A stretch of DNA of 64,000 nucleotides from Halomonas sp. HL-93 (GTDB taxonomy: Bacteria > Pseudomonadota > Gammaproteobacteria > Pseudomonadales > Halomonadaceae). Below the pieces are notes generated by a model, which was given only the letters and a program-made list of their open reading frames with translations, did not search any database and had not been told where the DNA came from. The position numbers and the translations under genes are program-made. Positions 27,173-37,205 of this stretch are shown here, in pieces (position 1 is the stretch's first letter; every line of letters starts with the position of its first letter). The stretch is taken from the NCBI RefSeq assembly GCF_900086985.1, contig NZ_LT593974.1:3720001-3784000 (forward strand), read 5' to 3'.

Positions 27173-28108
27173 ATGAGAAAACGCCCCCCTTGGCGGCTCG
27201 GGGCCGTCAGCCTGTTTGGTTTATTCGCGGGCTTATTGGCCACCTGTTCGACCACCCTCGCTAGCAGTGTTGAACGGCACCACTTCGATTCGACCACCTT
27301 GGGAAACCCTTACCCCTATACGGTATATTTGCCCGATGGTTACGCTGATGACAGCGATACGGTTTACCCAGTGGTTTACCTTCTACATGGCTCGTTCGGT
27401 AACGAGCGCGACTGGGTAGCCAAAGGCAATTTAAAGCAGACCGCCGACCGACTGATCCGCGCCGGGCACATCCCCCCCAGCGTATTCATCATGCCCGGTA
27501 GCCGTAGCTGGTGGGTTGATGGCTATAACGAAGCGGCCCGCAGCGCCTTTTTCAATGACCTTATGCCTCACGTGGAAGAACGCTACCGCGTAGGCGATGA
27601 ACGTGCGATGCGCGGCGTAGCCGGGCTTTCCGCTGGTGGCTTTGGTGCGCTTAATTTTGCCCTGGAACGCCCCGACATGTTCGCTGCGGTGGGCGCGCTA
27701 AGCCCCGCCAGCTACGCGCCTTTCCCACCGGCCAACTCCTCGGCCAATCGCCACCCTGCGTTTTTAAACGAACAAGGCGAGTTCGACCGCCAACTTTGGG
27801 AACAGCTAAACTATACCGCACACCTTGAAGATTACCGCATTCAGGTCACGCCGCGCCCCGCTGCGGAGGAAAGCGATGTGCTTCCCGTGCCGCTGTATAT
27901 TAGCGCAGGACGTAGTGATGTATTTGACGCTGAGCTCCATGCTCGCCAGCTGCGCCTGGCAATGGAGCAAATTCAGCCCAACGACGTACATCTAGACCTG
28001 TACCCCGGCGGACACACCTGGCAAGTATGGCGGGCTAGCCTGCCTGCGGCGCTTAACTTTATGTTCCAGCACATCGGCCAACCCGCCCAGAGCGAAAGCG
28101 GCGAATAG
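27173..28108 (+). CDS. Secreted esterase (esterase D/antigen-85-like alpha/beta hydrolase)
   Basis: About 311 residues from ATG 27173 with GAGG 5 bases upstream; a GTG two codons earlier is also possible. N-terminal signal peptide with hydrophobic core (residues ~10-30); a Cys follows the core, so a lipoprotein is possible. The catalytic elbow GLSAGGFGAL (Ser ~150), an Asp in AGRSDVFDA and the His in YPGGHTWQVW complete the triad. HGSFGNERDW forms the oxyanion region. Substrate unknown. Confidence 0.85.
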   Translation: MRKRPPWRLGAVSLFGLFAGLLATCSTTLASSVERHHFDSTTLGNPYPYTVYLPDGYADDSDTVYPVVYLLHGSFGNERDWVAKGNLKQTADRLIRAGHIPPSVFIMPGSRSWWVDGYNEAARSAFFNDLMPHVEERYRVGDERAMRGVAGLSAGGFGALNFALERPDMFAAVGALSPASYAPFPPANSSANRHPAFLNEQGEFDRQLWEQLNYTAHLEDYRIQVTPRPAAEESDVLPVPLYISAGRSDVFDAELHARQLRLAMEQIQPNDVHLDLYPGGHTWQVWRASLPAALNFMFQHIGQPAQSESGE

Positions 28109-28172
28109 GCTACGCTAACGTAAAGACATTTACCTTTGTCCCTTACAACACAACACGAAGAAGGAATTTGTT

Positions 28173-28475
28173 ATGCATCGACACATCGAATGGGATGAGC
28201 CAGGAAGCGCCAGCGTAACTCAGCTCTACGCCAAAGACGCCAATTTCGACCCCACGCCCCATACCGGCGACATTCTCACGGCGCGGTATCAGGGTTGCTC
28301 AGTGCGCATCGACGTACGCAGCTACCGCGAGGACGATGCCGTCAGCATTGGTGATGTGGTCGCCATCATCGACGCCCAAGGCCAACGCCTGGACAGCCGA
28401 GGCAAGCTCCAAAAAGGCGACACCGTCCGCCTGCCCGACGACAAACGGGCCATGGAGCCTGCACCGGAGGAATAG
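28173..28475 (+). CDS. Hypothetical protein, 100 aa
   Basis: Unrecognised. A soluble, acidic, beta-rich-looking protein of 100 residues, with GAAGGAA about 8 bases before the ATG. No signal peptide or known motif. Its stop is only 18 bases from the distal end of the CRISPR array, which is transcribed toward it. No terminator is seen in between, so array read-through would be antisense to this gene. Confidence 0.7.
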   Translation: MHRHIEWDEPGSASVTQLYAKDANFDPTPHTGDILTARYQGCSVRIDVRSYREDDAVSIGDVVAIIDAQGQRLDSRGKLQKGDTVRLPDDKRAMEPAPEE

Positions 28476-28493
28476 GGCTAGGCATCATAAACG

Positions 28494-31400
28494 TCTACTT
28501 GCTGCCTGGGCGGCAGCCAACCAAACCTGGCCATCTTCACAGCGTGGGCCGTTTTTCTGAGCTGCCTGGGCGGCAGCTAACGCTCGTCGCTTTTGTGGCC
28601 AGCATCGGGGAGTTTTCTGAGCTGCCTGGGCGGCAGCTAACACATTGCCTTGGGTCTGGGCTTGCTGGTCGCTTTTCTGAGCTGCCTGGGCGGCAGCTAA
28701 CCCGTTCACGCCCGGCGGCGTAGCTCTGGCGCATTTCTGAGCTGCCTGGGCGGCAGCTAACTGGCTTTGAGATAAGGCTCCGGGTTGCCTGCATTTCTGA
28801 GCTGCCTGGGCGGCAGCTAACGGCCATGCGCGCCCAGGCCCGCTATAACCGCTTTTCTGAGCTGCCTGGGCGGCAGCTAACATGATTGCCCGGGGTTTCA
28901 TCCTCGGCGTGCTTTTCTGAGCTGCCTGGGCGGCAGCTAACCGCTTCCTCCAGCTCTTCAGCGACTTTCAGGCTTTCTGAGCTGCCTGGGCGGCAGCTAA
29001 CCCAACGAATTCAAAGACGAAGAGCGCGTCACCTTTCTGAGCTGCCTGGGCGGCAGCTAACCGTAAGGAAGAAAAGAGGCTGCCGGTATTCCTTTTCTGA
29101 GCTGCCTGGGCGGCAGCTAACCCTATGCACGTGCGACGGCATTCGGTGACCTATTTCTGAGCTGCCTGGGCGGCAGCTAACTCACCCATAGCAAAAGCAA
29201 TTCAGCGCGGCGGTTTCTGAGCTGCCTGGGCGGCAGCTAACCTGAATAGACGCCATCGGGTTAACTTCCAACATTTCTGAGCTGCCTGGGCGGCAGCTAA
29301 CTGCGCGACTACATTATAGCGGGTCGTACATTTTTTCTGAGCTGCCTGGGCGGCAGCTAACTGTGCAATTATTTCAATCACTTTACGCTCAATTTTCTGA
29401 GCTGCCTGGGCGGCAGCTAACTCAGTTTTATGGCCTGCCGTCCGTCACTGTATTTTCTGAGCTGCCTGGGCGGCAGCTAACAAGTCTTCCAGGAAGGCGC
29501 GGCCGGTCGTCTTTTTCTGAGCTGCCTGGGCGGCAGCTAACTTCTCGCGCAGCCACTTGATATAGGCCTTCTTTTTCTGAGCTGCCTGGGCGGCAGCTAA
29601 CGCCATGGTTAAAGATTATGCCCACCTGCTCCATTTCTGAGCTGCCTGGGCGGCAGCTAACAACGCCCTTGGCGGCGCTGGGTCGCTCTGGCTTTTCTGA
29701 GCTGCCTGGGCGGCAGCTAACTTGTACAAGACGAAGCGCACCACCTAGTGCATTTTCTGAGCTGCCTGGGCGGCAGCTAACCCAGACAAAGCGCCGGGGC
29801 GCGCATCTCTATTTTTCTGAGCTGCCTGGGCGGCAGCTAACAATGGCGTGACGGGCGCGGCCATGGCCCGGGTTTTCTGAGCTGCCTGGGCGGCAGCTAA
29901 CTTGTCCCTACGCCTGCCTAGCGCCCCCTGGGATTTCTGAGCTGCCTGGGCGGCAGCTAACAAGGGTGTAATCGCCGCGCTCGATGTCGAGCATTTCTGA
30001 GCTGCCTGGGCGGCAGCTAACATTGGAAAAGTCGGTGCGTATTCCGAGCAGACTTTCTGAGCTGCCTGGGCGGCAGCTAACGGGGTGCTAAACAGCAGCC
30101 GACGACTGCGGGCTTTCTGAGCTGCCTGGGCGGCAGCTAACCCCGCGTTCGATCAAGGCCCCGAGCTTACCCATTTCTGAGCTGCCTGGGCGGCAGCTAA
30201 CTCACCTCTGCCAACACCAGGTGACCCATTTCATTTCTGAGCTGCCTGGGCGGCAGCTAACGTGTATCGCAATTACCTGGGTGCTGGGACGGTTTTCTGA
30301 GCTGCCTGGGCGGCAGCTAACAAGTCGCAGCGGGCCAGGGCTCTCGACTGATATTTCTGAGCTGCCTGGGCGGCAGCTAACTTAGACATGATTGGTTTCC
30401 TCATTTACGTGGTTTTCTGAGCTGCCTGGGCGGCAGCTAACAGCCGATTTACTGGGCGCTTCCAGCGGTGCCGTTTCTGAGCTGCCTGGGCGGCAGCTAA
30501 CGGTGTGTTACGGCTCGCCGTCTCGGTCACGTTTTTCTGAGCTGCCTGGGCGGCAGCTAACGGCCACCACCCTGCGAACGGTTTACTCTTGGATTTCTGA
30601 GCTGCCTGGGCGGCAGCTAACGTCGCCGCCGTGAGCAGCGGCAGCGCGTGCTATTTCTGAGCTGCCTGGGCGGCAGCTAACCTACCCACAGGATCTATTC
30701 GCGAGTGCAGCCATTTCTGAGCTGCCTGGGCGGCAGCTAACCAAGATATGGCCGCAGTGCTGGGCGTGCTGCGTTTCTGAGCTGCCTGGGCGGCAGCTAA
30801 CGAAGTCGCCCTTTATGACGACCTTGGACACAATTTCTGAGCTGCCTGGGCGGCAGCTAACTGGGAGCTGCGGGGCGTCGACTGCATCCCGCTTTTCTGA
30901 GCTGCCTGGGCGGCAGCTAACCTTACCGGCCGCCGCCAGCGCTACGCCAAGCTTTTCTGAGCTGCCTGGGCGGCAGCTAACGAAAAGCGACACCGAATCC
31001 GCCGCCCAGTCAGTTTCTGAGCTGCCTGGGCGGCAGCTAACTGACGGCGGCACGCAGGCCTGAGCGTTCGTCTTTTCTGAGCTGCCTGGGCGGCAGCTAA
31101 CAAGGCGGGGGTTAGTGATCTACCCGTCAGGCATTTCTGAGCTGCCTGGGCGGCAGCTAACCGAGTGGAGGAGGGGTTAATGACTCAGGCTAATTTCTGA
31201 GCTGCCTGGGCGGCAGCTAACGGGTGCTCGGGCTTTCGATGCTGCGCTGTGACTTTCTGAGCTGCCTGGGCGGCAGCTAACTCATGATTCACCTCAGTTC
31301 TGAACAAGCGATTTTTCTGAGCTGCCTGGGCGGCAGCTAACGCATCGTCTGGCAGTCGCACTCCATCGGCAGATTTCTGAGCTGCCTGGGCGGCAGCTAA

Positions 31401-32902
31401 CCACATGTTGGGCTCGTCATGCAGCAGCCAGTATTTCTGAGCTGCCTGGGCGGCAGCTAACCTGCGCAACGTGCTTTGGGGCGCGCACGTCGATTTCTGA
31501 GCTGCCTGGGCGGCAGCTAACTCGAGCACGTCCTCCGCTCGCGCCCGGCTGCTTTTCTGAGCTGCCTGGGCGGCAGCTAACAACCTGCAAAAGGTCCGCT
31601 TCCAGGGCGTCCCTTTCTGAGCTGCCTGGGCGGCAGCTAACGTGAGCAGCAGGGCAAGAGCTTTGAACAGGAATTTCTGAGCTGCCTGGGCGGCAGCTAA
31701 CATGTCGCAGAGCTTCATCCCTGGTTTGATCGTTTTCTGAGCTGCCTGGGCGGCAGCTAACCAATCGCCTTCAACCGCACCTTTGTCGATCTTTTTCTGA
31801 GCTGCCTGGGCGGCAGCTAACTCGGCCAATCTCGGCGAACGGGTAGGCGTTGATTTCTGAGCTGCCTGGGCGGCAGCTAACGCATTGTCTGGCAGCGTTC
31901 GTTCAGGGTCTCATTTCTGAGCTGCCTGGGCGGCAGCTAACTGTGTTGCTTTAGTCATTCGAGATTCCTTTACTTTCTGAGCTGCCTGGGCGGCAGCTAA
32001 CACCGTCGGGCCAATCAGGCCGATGCCGTCACCTTTCTGAGCTGCCTGGGCGGCAGCTAACGGCAGTATCGATCAGGATGCCCGCACTGTAGATTTCTGA
32101 GCTGCCTGGGCGGCAGCTAACGCCTTGCACCTTTACCAGGCCACCTGCCAGCATTTCTGAGCTGCCTGGGCGGCAGCTAACGGTTCTCCTATCACTTTTG
32201 CGAGATAAGGATTTTTCTGAGCTGCCTGGGCGGCAGCTAACGTATCGCCACGGAAGAACGGGATGGCGCTTCCTTTCTGAGCTGCCTGGGCGGCAGCTAA
32301 CCTGAGTGATTTCCCAGGCAATGGTGTTTTCCATTTCTGAGCTGCCTGGGCGGCAGCTAACATGAGAGCGGAGTCAGAGGTGTTGCAATAGTCTTTCTGA
32401 GCTGCCTGGGCGGCAGCTAACGAGCGCTGCACCGCGTTTTCTTGCGCTGATTGTTTCTGAGCTGCCTGGGCGGCAGCTAACGATGACAAGCTGCCGCACC
32501 GTGAAATGGTCGATTTCTGAGCTGCCTGGGCGGCAGCTAACAAACCGAGATTCTGAATAAGGCTTGGCTATGATTTCTGAGCTGCCTGGGCGGCAGCTAA
32601 CGAATCCAGCATCCTGAAGGGCATGATGGGAAATTTCTGAGCTGCCTGGGCGGCAGCTAACGAATCATCTTCGGCCAACTTCAGAATGTCCTTTTTCTGA
32701 GCTGCCTGGGCGGCAGCTAACCGCTGCTCGCCGTATTCGTTTTCGCTTTCCGCTTTCTGAGCTGCCTGGGCGGCAGCTAACTGGCGCGCTTGGCTTGAAC
32801 GCCGTGCGTGTTGTTTCTGAGCTGCCTGGGCGGCAGCTAACATCGAAACCCCGCTGGACGAGGATTATGAGTTCTTTCTGAGCTGCCTGGGCGGCAGCTA
32901 AC
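28494..32902 (-). CRISPR. Type I-F CRISPR array, 74 repeats / 73 spacers
   Basis: A 28-base repeat with 60-base period. In the crRNA sense it begins GTTAGCTGCCGCCC and ends AGGCAGCTCAGAAA, with a 7-bp stem AGCTGCC/GGCAGCT, the I-F hairpin cut by Cas6f. By eye, 73 repeats are identical. The leader-distal copy (28494-28521) is degenerate at its last 7 bases plus one internal change. 72 spacers are 32 bases; the leader-proximal one (32842-32874) is 33. Transcription is on the minus strand from the leader at 32903 onward, in the same direction as the cas genes. The uniform repeats and long array suggest recent or continuing activity. Confidence 0.98.
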
Positions 32903-32918
32903 TAGAGCTTATCAAAAT

Positions 32919-32941
32919 TAATATGCTGATTGTTAAAGAGC
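32919..32941 (-). promoter_or_regulatory. CRISPR leader: boxA antitermination element and IHF-like site
   Basis: On the minus strand GCTCTTTAACAA (32930-32941) is identical to the E. coli rrn boxA core bound by NusB/S10, and lies about 28 bases before the first repeat. Overlapping it, AATCAGCATATTA (32919-32931) fits the IHF consensus WATCAA-N4-TTR except for one base. boxA elements upstream of CRISPR arrays have been shown in other bacteria to prevent Rho termination; IHF bends leaders during spacer integration. Confidence 0.72.
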
Positions 32942-32948
32942 TTTAGCC

Positions 32949-32986
32949 GAAAAAAGCGGTATCACTCTTTTTTGAGCGATACCGCT
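32949..32986 (-). terminator. Terminator of the cas operon
   Basis: The 13-bp stem 32955-32967 / 32974-32986 (AGCGGTATCGCTC ... GAGTGATACCGCT on the minus strand, one wobble) has a 6-A loop and is followed on the minus strand by a U run (32951-32955). It lies about 45 bases after the cas6f stop and insulates the array leader from cas transcription. Confidence 0.88.
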
Positions 32987-33031
32987 AAGTGATTGATTAT
33001 TGGTTACCAATTTTCATGTTGAAAAAAAGGG

Positions 33032-33601
33032 TCAAAACCACGGTACGGTCGCGTTACTGCTTAAACCGTAGTGGTTAAACGCTCCCGCCACCGAGCTTTC
33101 CTGGGGCTTGCTGTGTTCAATAAACAGGCTGAAACGCTGCTGGGTAGAACGACTATTGATCTGCACAAAGGGTAGCTCAATACGCCGTTCCGCCAGCTTG
33201 GCATAAATCTTCCGCGCTTCGTCTTCCGAGATATCATGCCGTTTGGCGTAACGTTTGGCCCGGCTTTCACTCCCCGTATTAAACTGCTTACGCGCCACGT
33301 TGATATGCTGAGCACTAGCAGGCACCGTAAGCACTTCGCTAACCTGGGTGTGATCGCGCATGCCGGTTAGCCAATCTGCACTCATTAGCTGCTGCAAACG
33401 CGCTTGCGTGCCATGCAAGCGAAGGTGATCACCCAGTGTGCGAGCGCGTACACCGTGCTTATGGCTAGGGAAACTGACACCTAAATCTTCGGCCTGTAAA
33501 TCAAACAGCGCCCGGTGCAGCTTGTTATAAAGCGCGCCCATTAACATTGCCGGGGCAAAGTCAGGGTCGGGCCTTAAACGAATGTCGATATAGTGATCCA
33601 T
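33032..33601 (-). CDS. cas6f: Cas6f (Csy4) crRNA endonuclease
   Basis: 189 residues, matching the ~187 of the family. It cuts pre-crRNA at the base of the repeat hairpin and stays bound to the 3' handle in the Csy complex. The N-terminus DHYIDIRLRPDPDFAPAMLM and the helix ALYNKLHRALF, holding the His expected for catalysis, are clear. The Arg-rich helix (about residues 100-125: RKQFNTGSESRAKRYAKRH) is the major-groove RNA-binding helix. The C-terminus ends GLSSNATVPWF. Last gene of the cas operon. Confidence 0.95.
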   Translation of the reverse strand: MDHYIDIRLRPDPDFAPAMLMGALYNKLHRALFDLQAEDLGVSFPSHKHGVRARTLGDHLRLHGTQARLQQLMSADWLTGMRDHTQVSEVLTVPASAQHINVARKQFNTGSESRAKRYAKRHDISEDEARKIYAKLAERRIELPFVQINSRSTQQRFSLFIEHSKPQESSVAGAFNHYGLSSNATVPWF

Positions 33602-33604
33602 GGT

Positions 33605-34630
33605 TTACCCCGCTTCGCCGAATACACCGCCGCGAATCAGGGTCGCCATAACAAAGTGCTGGTCTTCCTTCGTAGGCACTTGATCCTTGATCATCCAGTT
33701 ATCTAGCAGAGAGTAGAAATCAGCCTTCTGCTTGGGCTGGCGGTTCGCTTTGCCCTGCGTGGTCACTGAGCCATACGGCTCAACAGCAATAGGGCCTAGG
33801 TCTTCATCGTTTTCATTGGGGTACCAAGTGTCGATGGTACGAATGGCGTTACCCAATTTCTGCGAGTGAATACCGGCAATCTTGCTAACGTGATAAAGCG
33901 TTTTGCTCTTATCACCCCGGCCCCGATCAAGAATCAGCTCTTGTGAAGGGAACACTTCTTGGCCACTGCCCACACGCACATAAGCCACTACCTCTAGCAG
34001 TAAGTGCTGCTCACCGGCCAGTGCGGAGGCAATAAGTCCGGCGAGCTCTTTAAGCTCGGTGGTGTCCTCGAAAGCCCGTAAAGAGAGCGACAGCGCATCA
34101 AACGTCCACTCTTTGGTGGCTTTGCCCTTTTCCAGTTGGCGAACACTGACCTCTACCTGTTCTGCCCCCATGCGATTGCGCCACAGGAAGCGGCCATTAG
34201 CGAGGTTATTGGCATAGCGATGTGCCAGCTCGCCAAATCCTTCCGCTTGTTTATACTCGGCAACTGCCTGCTCAAGCTTGGCTTGGTACTCAGCGTTATT
34301 GCAGGCAGAGGGCGTTCCGGCACCAGCCAAAACGCGCAGCGTAAAACGAGCGACTAAGGTGTCTGCATCGTGGGGCAGCGTGGCTACATCCACTGTTTGC
34401 AGATTGGGATTTTCAATTGCAGCGTCTAGCTTGGCGGGGTCTTGGTCTTTGCCTTTCAACCGGTTTGAGATAGTGCCGCGCACTGATTTTTCACGCACTG
34501 CGACCGGCTGCCACTGCTGTTCATCTTCCCGCTTCTCCCAACTGCTGGCGTAAAGCAGTGCGTCAGAAGGATCAAGCTTGCGCTCAAAAGCGAGGACGGA
34601 AGCGGTTTTAACGGTATCGTTTTTAGCCAT
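33605..34630 (-). CDS. csy3: Cas7f (Csy3) backbone protein
   Basis: 341 residues, same as the P. aeruginosa protein. Six copies form the crRNA-binding filament of the I-F effector. Recognised from the N-terminal ASVLAFERKLDPSDALLYA, the RFLWRNRMGAEQVEV segment and RVGSGQEVFPSQELIL. It is 3 bases upstream of cas6f and follows csy2 by 15 bases, within a tight operon. No defects. Confidence 0.95.
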   Translation of the reverse strand: MAKNDTVKTASVLAFERKLDPSDALLYASSWEKREDEQQWQPVAVREKSVRGTISNRLKGKDQDPAKLDAAIENPNLQTVDVATLPHDADTLVARFTLRVLAGAGTPSACNNAEYQAKLEQAVAEYKQAEGFGELAHRYANNLANGRFLWRNRMGAEQVEVSVRQLEKGKATKEWTFDALSLSLRAFEDTTELKELAGLIASALAGEQHLLLEVVAYVRVGSGQEVFPSQELILDRGRGDKSKTLYHVSKIAGIHSQKLGNAIRTIDTWYPNENDEDLGPIAVEPYGSVTTQGKANRQPKQKADFYSLLDNWMIKDQVPTKEDQHFVMATLIRGGVFGEAG

Positions 34631-34645
34631 GATAAAGCTCCTTGT

Positions 34646-35614
34646 TTACTGTGCTGAGGCGCGAAGGTGGTAATCGTTGTTGAGTCGGTAAAGTCCCGCT
34701 TCTTCGTCGTTATCAACGTACCAAAGCAGGTCTTCAGGTTGCTTCATGCGGTGGGGGCTTACCCATTCGCCAATGGAGTAGAGGCTTTCGACAAAGCGGA
34801 AATGGGTTTGGGTATCGCGGGCATTGGCCACTTCTCCGGGTGGGAAAAGATCAGAAATTTTGCCGTAACCTACGGGGATTGGCACCAGCCAGCCGCGATA
34901 GGGGCGCTGTGCCTGCCAAACGGGCTTCTCGTTGGGTTCGCCCTCATTTTCTAACGTGCAGTAATGGTTAAGACGAGAAAGGTCTAACCACGCATCAAGC
35001 AAGCTGGCATCGGGATTTTGCTGTTGCAGCGTTTGCCAGTGCTCGGTGAGGTAGTCGTCACGCAGGGTTAGCGCAAAGCCCGGCAACCAGCGGCGCTTTA
35101 GGCGGGCGAACTGCTTTTGCCGTTCTTCTTCATCGTCATCAAGCGTGACCCATTGCGGGCGTTGCTTGTGGCTTGGCACGGCGCGGTTAGGGATAACGCT
35201 GCCACCGGCAATACGCATGCCCGCGACAATCTCGCCGATTTGTTTGGCAATATCGTCATGCTCACTTTCCGCCTCGGCGGTATCAATGGTGAAGATCAGC
35301 GTGATATCAAGATGAACGCGCCCTTCCTCCACAATCGCTGCTGTGCCGCCGGTTTTATCCACTGGGTTACGGGTGAGATGAAAACCACGGATATAGCCGC
35401 CTTCGGTGGCTTGGGCTTCAAAGTCGTGGCAAATAATCCCAACACGGCCTAATGAAACGGGAAGACTCGCATCTGCTAACTTCCGCTCTAGCGCATGCAT
35501 CAAGCCCACAAAAGCACTCATGGCAGGAAAGCCCCAGGTCATTGGGCTGGAAATCGCGTTGGCGTTTTGCACCCGCAGGCGCGGCAGGACTAGGAGGTTT
35601 TTCACTTTACTCAT
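34646..35614 (-). CDS. csy2: Cas5f (Csy2)
   Basis: 322 residues from ATG 35614. AGGAGG lies 8 bases upstream, so the open extension to 35623 is not used. The start KVKNLLVLPRLRVQNANAIS and the SPMTWGFPAMSAFVGLMHAL region are typical of Csy2, which caps the 5' handle of the crRNA together with Csy1. It overlaps the csy1 stop by 8 bases (ATGAGTAA). Confidence 0.95.
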   Translation of the reverse strand: MSKVKNLLVLPRLRVQNANAISSPMTWGFPAMSAFVGLMHALERKLADASLPVSLGRVGIICHDFEAQATEGGYIRGFHLTRNPVDKTGGTAAIVEEGRVHLDITLIFTIDTAEAESEHDDIAKQIGEIVAGMRIAGGSVIPNRAVPSHKQRPQWVTLDDDEEERQKQFARLKRRWLPGFALTLRDDYLTEHWQTLQQQNPDASLLDAWLDLSRLNHYCTLENEGEPNEKPVWQAQRPYRGWLVPIPVGYGKISDLFPPGEVANARDTQTHFRFVESLYSIGEWVSPHRMKQPEDLLWYVDNDEEAGLYRLNNDYHLRASAQ

Positions 35615-36983
35615 CGTCATCACCTCCTGGCAGGTTGTGTAAATCTTCCATTAGGCTTTCCATCCATCGACGGTCACGATCCTGCAGGCGTTGATGGGTA
35701 GCATCTTTCGCCAGTGTTTTCTTCCAGTGACGAAATTCCACATCGCCTAATGGGAGCTTTTCACCCAGCACGGTATTAAGCCAGCTAGCAAAGCGGTGGC
35801 GAATCTCGTCTGCCCATTCCACGCTGTTCCGCGCTTCACGAAAAGCAGCATCTTCCTCGGCACGGCCAGGATCTAGCCAAAAGGCTTCTTCGGCGACCAG
35901 TTCACATTTTTCATCGTCGCTCCATCCTGCGGGCAGGCTATGCATTTGCATGGCAAACAGCGCCAGCTCGTCCATCAACATGGCGGTGTAGTCGTCACGC
36001 AGGTCACGGGTGTGAATATCAGTGGAGGGGTTGGTTTCCAGAAAGCGCTTGAGGTCTTTAACAAGGGAGCGCACTTCTGACCGGCTGCCAAATACACCAG
36101 GGTGAGAAAACACAGAGGCTACTTTTAGCGGCGGGCGAATATCACGCACATTCCAACTGGGCGGAAGCGATGCCAATAAATAGTTGTTACCGCCCCGCTC
36201 GCTATTCAGTTGCGAGATATTCTGCGGCTTGGTGCCGCCCATTTTTTGTACGGCCAGGTTGGGGTAGCTGTGAACAGGTTGCTCAGCGTATTTACCTTCC
36301 CGCTTGGCCTTCCGTGCCTCTTTAGCCTCTTCGCTAAAGCGGTCATGGTTAATGGTTTGAAAGACACGATGGGCCAACGAGGTGGCATAGAGCGGGGCTA
36401 GCAAACGGAAGTTATCGGCGTCATTTTCTAGGTCTGCGGCATCATCACCCACCAGCCAGTAGAGCTGTTTGCCTCGAGTATGTGAGGCGTGCTCACCCCG
36501 CGGTTCGGTAATTGCCGCAAAGGCACTGATCCACGCCTGGGCTTGTTCGGGATTATCACTTAACGCTTTGGCAAACTCGCTATCGTTTTCTAGAGCACGC
36601 TCAAGCAGCGATTTTCCTTCGAACTGCAGCTTCAAGAACTTATACACATCCAAGGCTGCGGCGTTCCCCACCACATCGCCCGCAAAATCAGCGGTTAGCA
36701 CATGACTACCCACTAGGTTGTGAGCATGTAGCGATTCGGGTGGGGCGTAAAGATTGGAGCCTTTGGCATCGGGGTGGATAGGCTTGAGGGAGTGGGTTAC
36801 GACTTGTAGTTGACCAACGCGCCTTGCCGCATCGTTGATCCAGGTATCGAATTGGAACTGCTCAACCAGTGCCTGGTATTTCGGGTCATCGGGAGCTAGC
36901 TTTTCCGCCTTGGTATCGAAGCGCTCTTTTAGGAAGGCTTCGATCCCAGAGCGAATTTCTGCTGCTCTGCTATTATTTGCCAT
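35607..36983 (-). CDS. csy1: Cas8f (Csy1) large subunit
   Basis: 458 residues (P. aeruginosa Csy1 is 434). It recognises the PAM and starts DNA unwinding in the Csy complex. The family segments RAAEIRSGIEAFLKERFD, HASHTRGKQLYWLVGDDA, QKMGGTKPQNISQLNSERGG and the C-terminal helical bundle with WRHWKK-like HWKKTLAKDA are visible. It has its own RBS (AAAGGAAA) and is separated from cas3 by 224 bases. As in other I-F loci, csy1-cas6f may have a promoter of its own in that gap. Confidence 0.95.
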   Translation of the reverse strand: MANNSRAAEIRSGIEAFLKERFDTKAEKLAPDDPKYQALVEQFQFDTWINDAARRVGQLQVVTHSLKPIHPDAKGSNLYAPPESLHAHNLVGSHVLTADFAGDVVGNAAALDVYKFLKLQFEGKSLLERALENDSEFAKALSDNPEQAQAWISAFAAITEPRGEHASHTRGKQLYWLVGDDAADLENDADNFRLLAPLYATSLAHRVFQTINHDRFSEEAKEARKAKREGKYAEQPVHSYPNLAVQKMGGTKPQNISQLNSERGGNNYLLASLPPSWNVRDIRPPLKVASVFSHPGVFGSRSEVRSLVKDLKRFLETNPSTDIHTRDLRDDYTAMLMDELALFAMQMHSLPAGWSDDEKCELVAEEAFWLDPGRAEEDAAFREARNSVEWADEIRHRFASWLNTVLGEKLPLGDVEFRHWKKTLAKDATHQRLQDRDRRWMESLMEDLHNLPGGDDDE

Positions 36984-37022
36984 ACGTTTTCCTTTTGGTT
37001 ATTTCACCCTGCTGGCATAGCA

Positions 37023-37205
37023 ATGATGATAAATCACAGCGATCACACCTTCAGTATTCTTTGGTCTGAAGAAGACCAACAATTTGTAGGCTTATGCTCA
37101 CGATTTCCAAGTCTCTCTTGGCTTGCTAATGACAGCGCTGAAGCCCTTGCTGGCATACAAACCCTGGCTTGCGAAACGCTCGCAGATATTAACGAGCAGG
37201 TTTAA
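37023..37205 (+). CDS. Short HicB-like antitoxin-family ORF inside the cas operon, opposite strand
   Basis: 60 residues. HTFSILWSEEDQQFVGLCSR followed by FPSLSWLANDSAEALAGI strongly resembles the partial-RNase-H-fold domain of HicB-family proteins of the YTYRVTWSEEDEEFVGLCAE type. Family members usually run on another ~50 residues to a DNA-binding ribbon-helix-helix region; this one stops right after the RNase-H-like core. No hicA-like toxin is adjacent. The ORF fills the only gap in the cas operon (cas3 stop 37208, csy1 start 36983), antisense to it. The SD is poor. It may be an antitoxin remnant, a solo regulator or an addiction component. Confidence 0.66.
   Translation: MMINHSDHTFSILWSEEDQQFVGLCSRFPSLSWLANDSAEALAGIQTLACETLADINEQV

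Noticed and set aside
28485..32850. Many long repetitive ORFs on both strands across the CRISPR array
   Set aside because: The 60-base period is a multiple of three, so repeats translate in phase and keep frames open; they are repeat artefacts.
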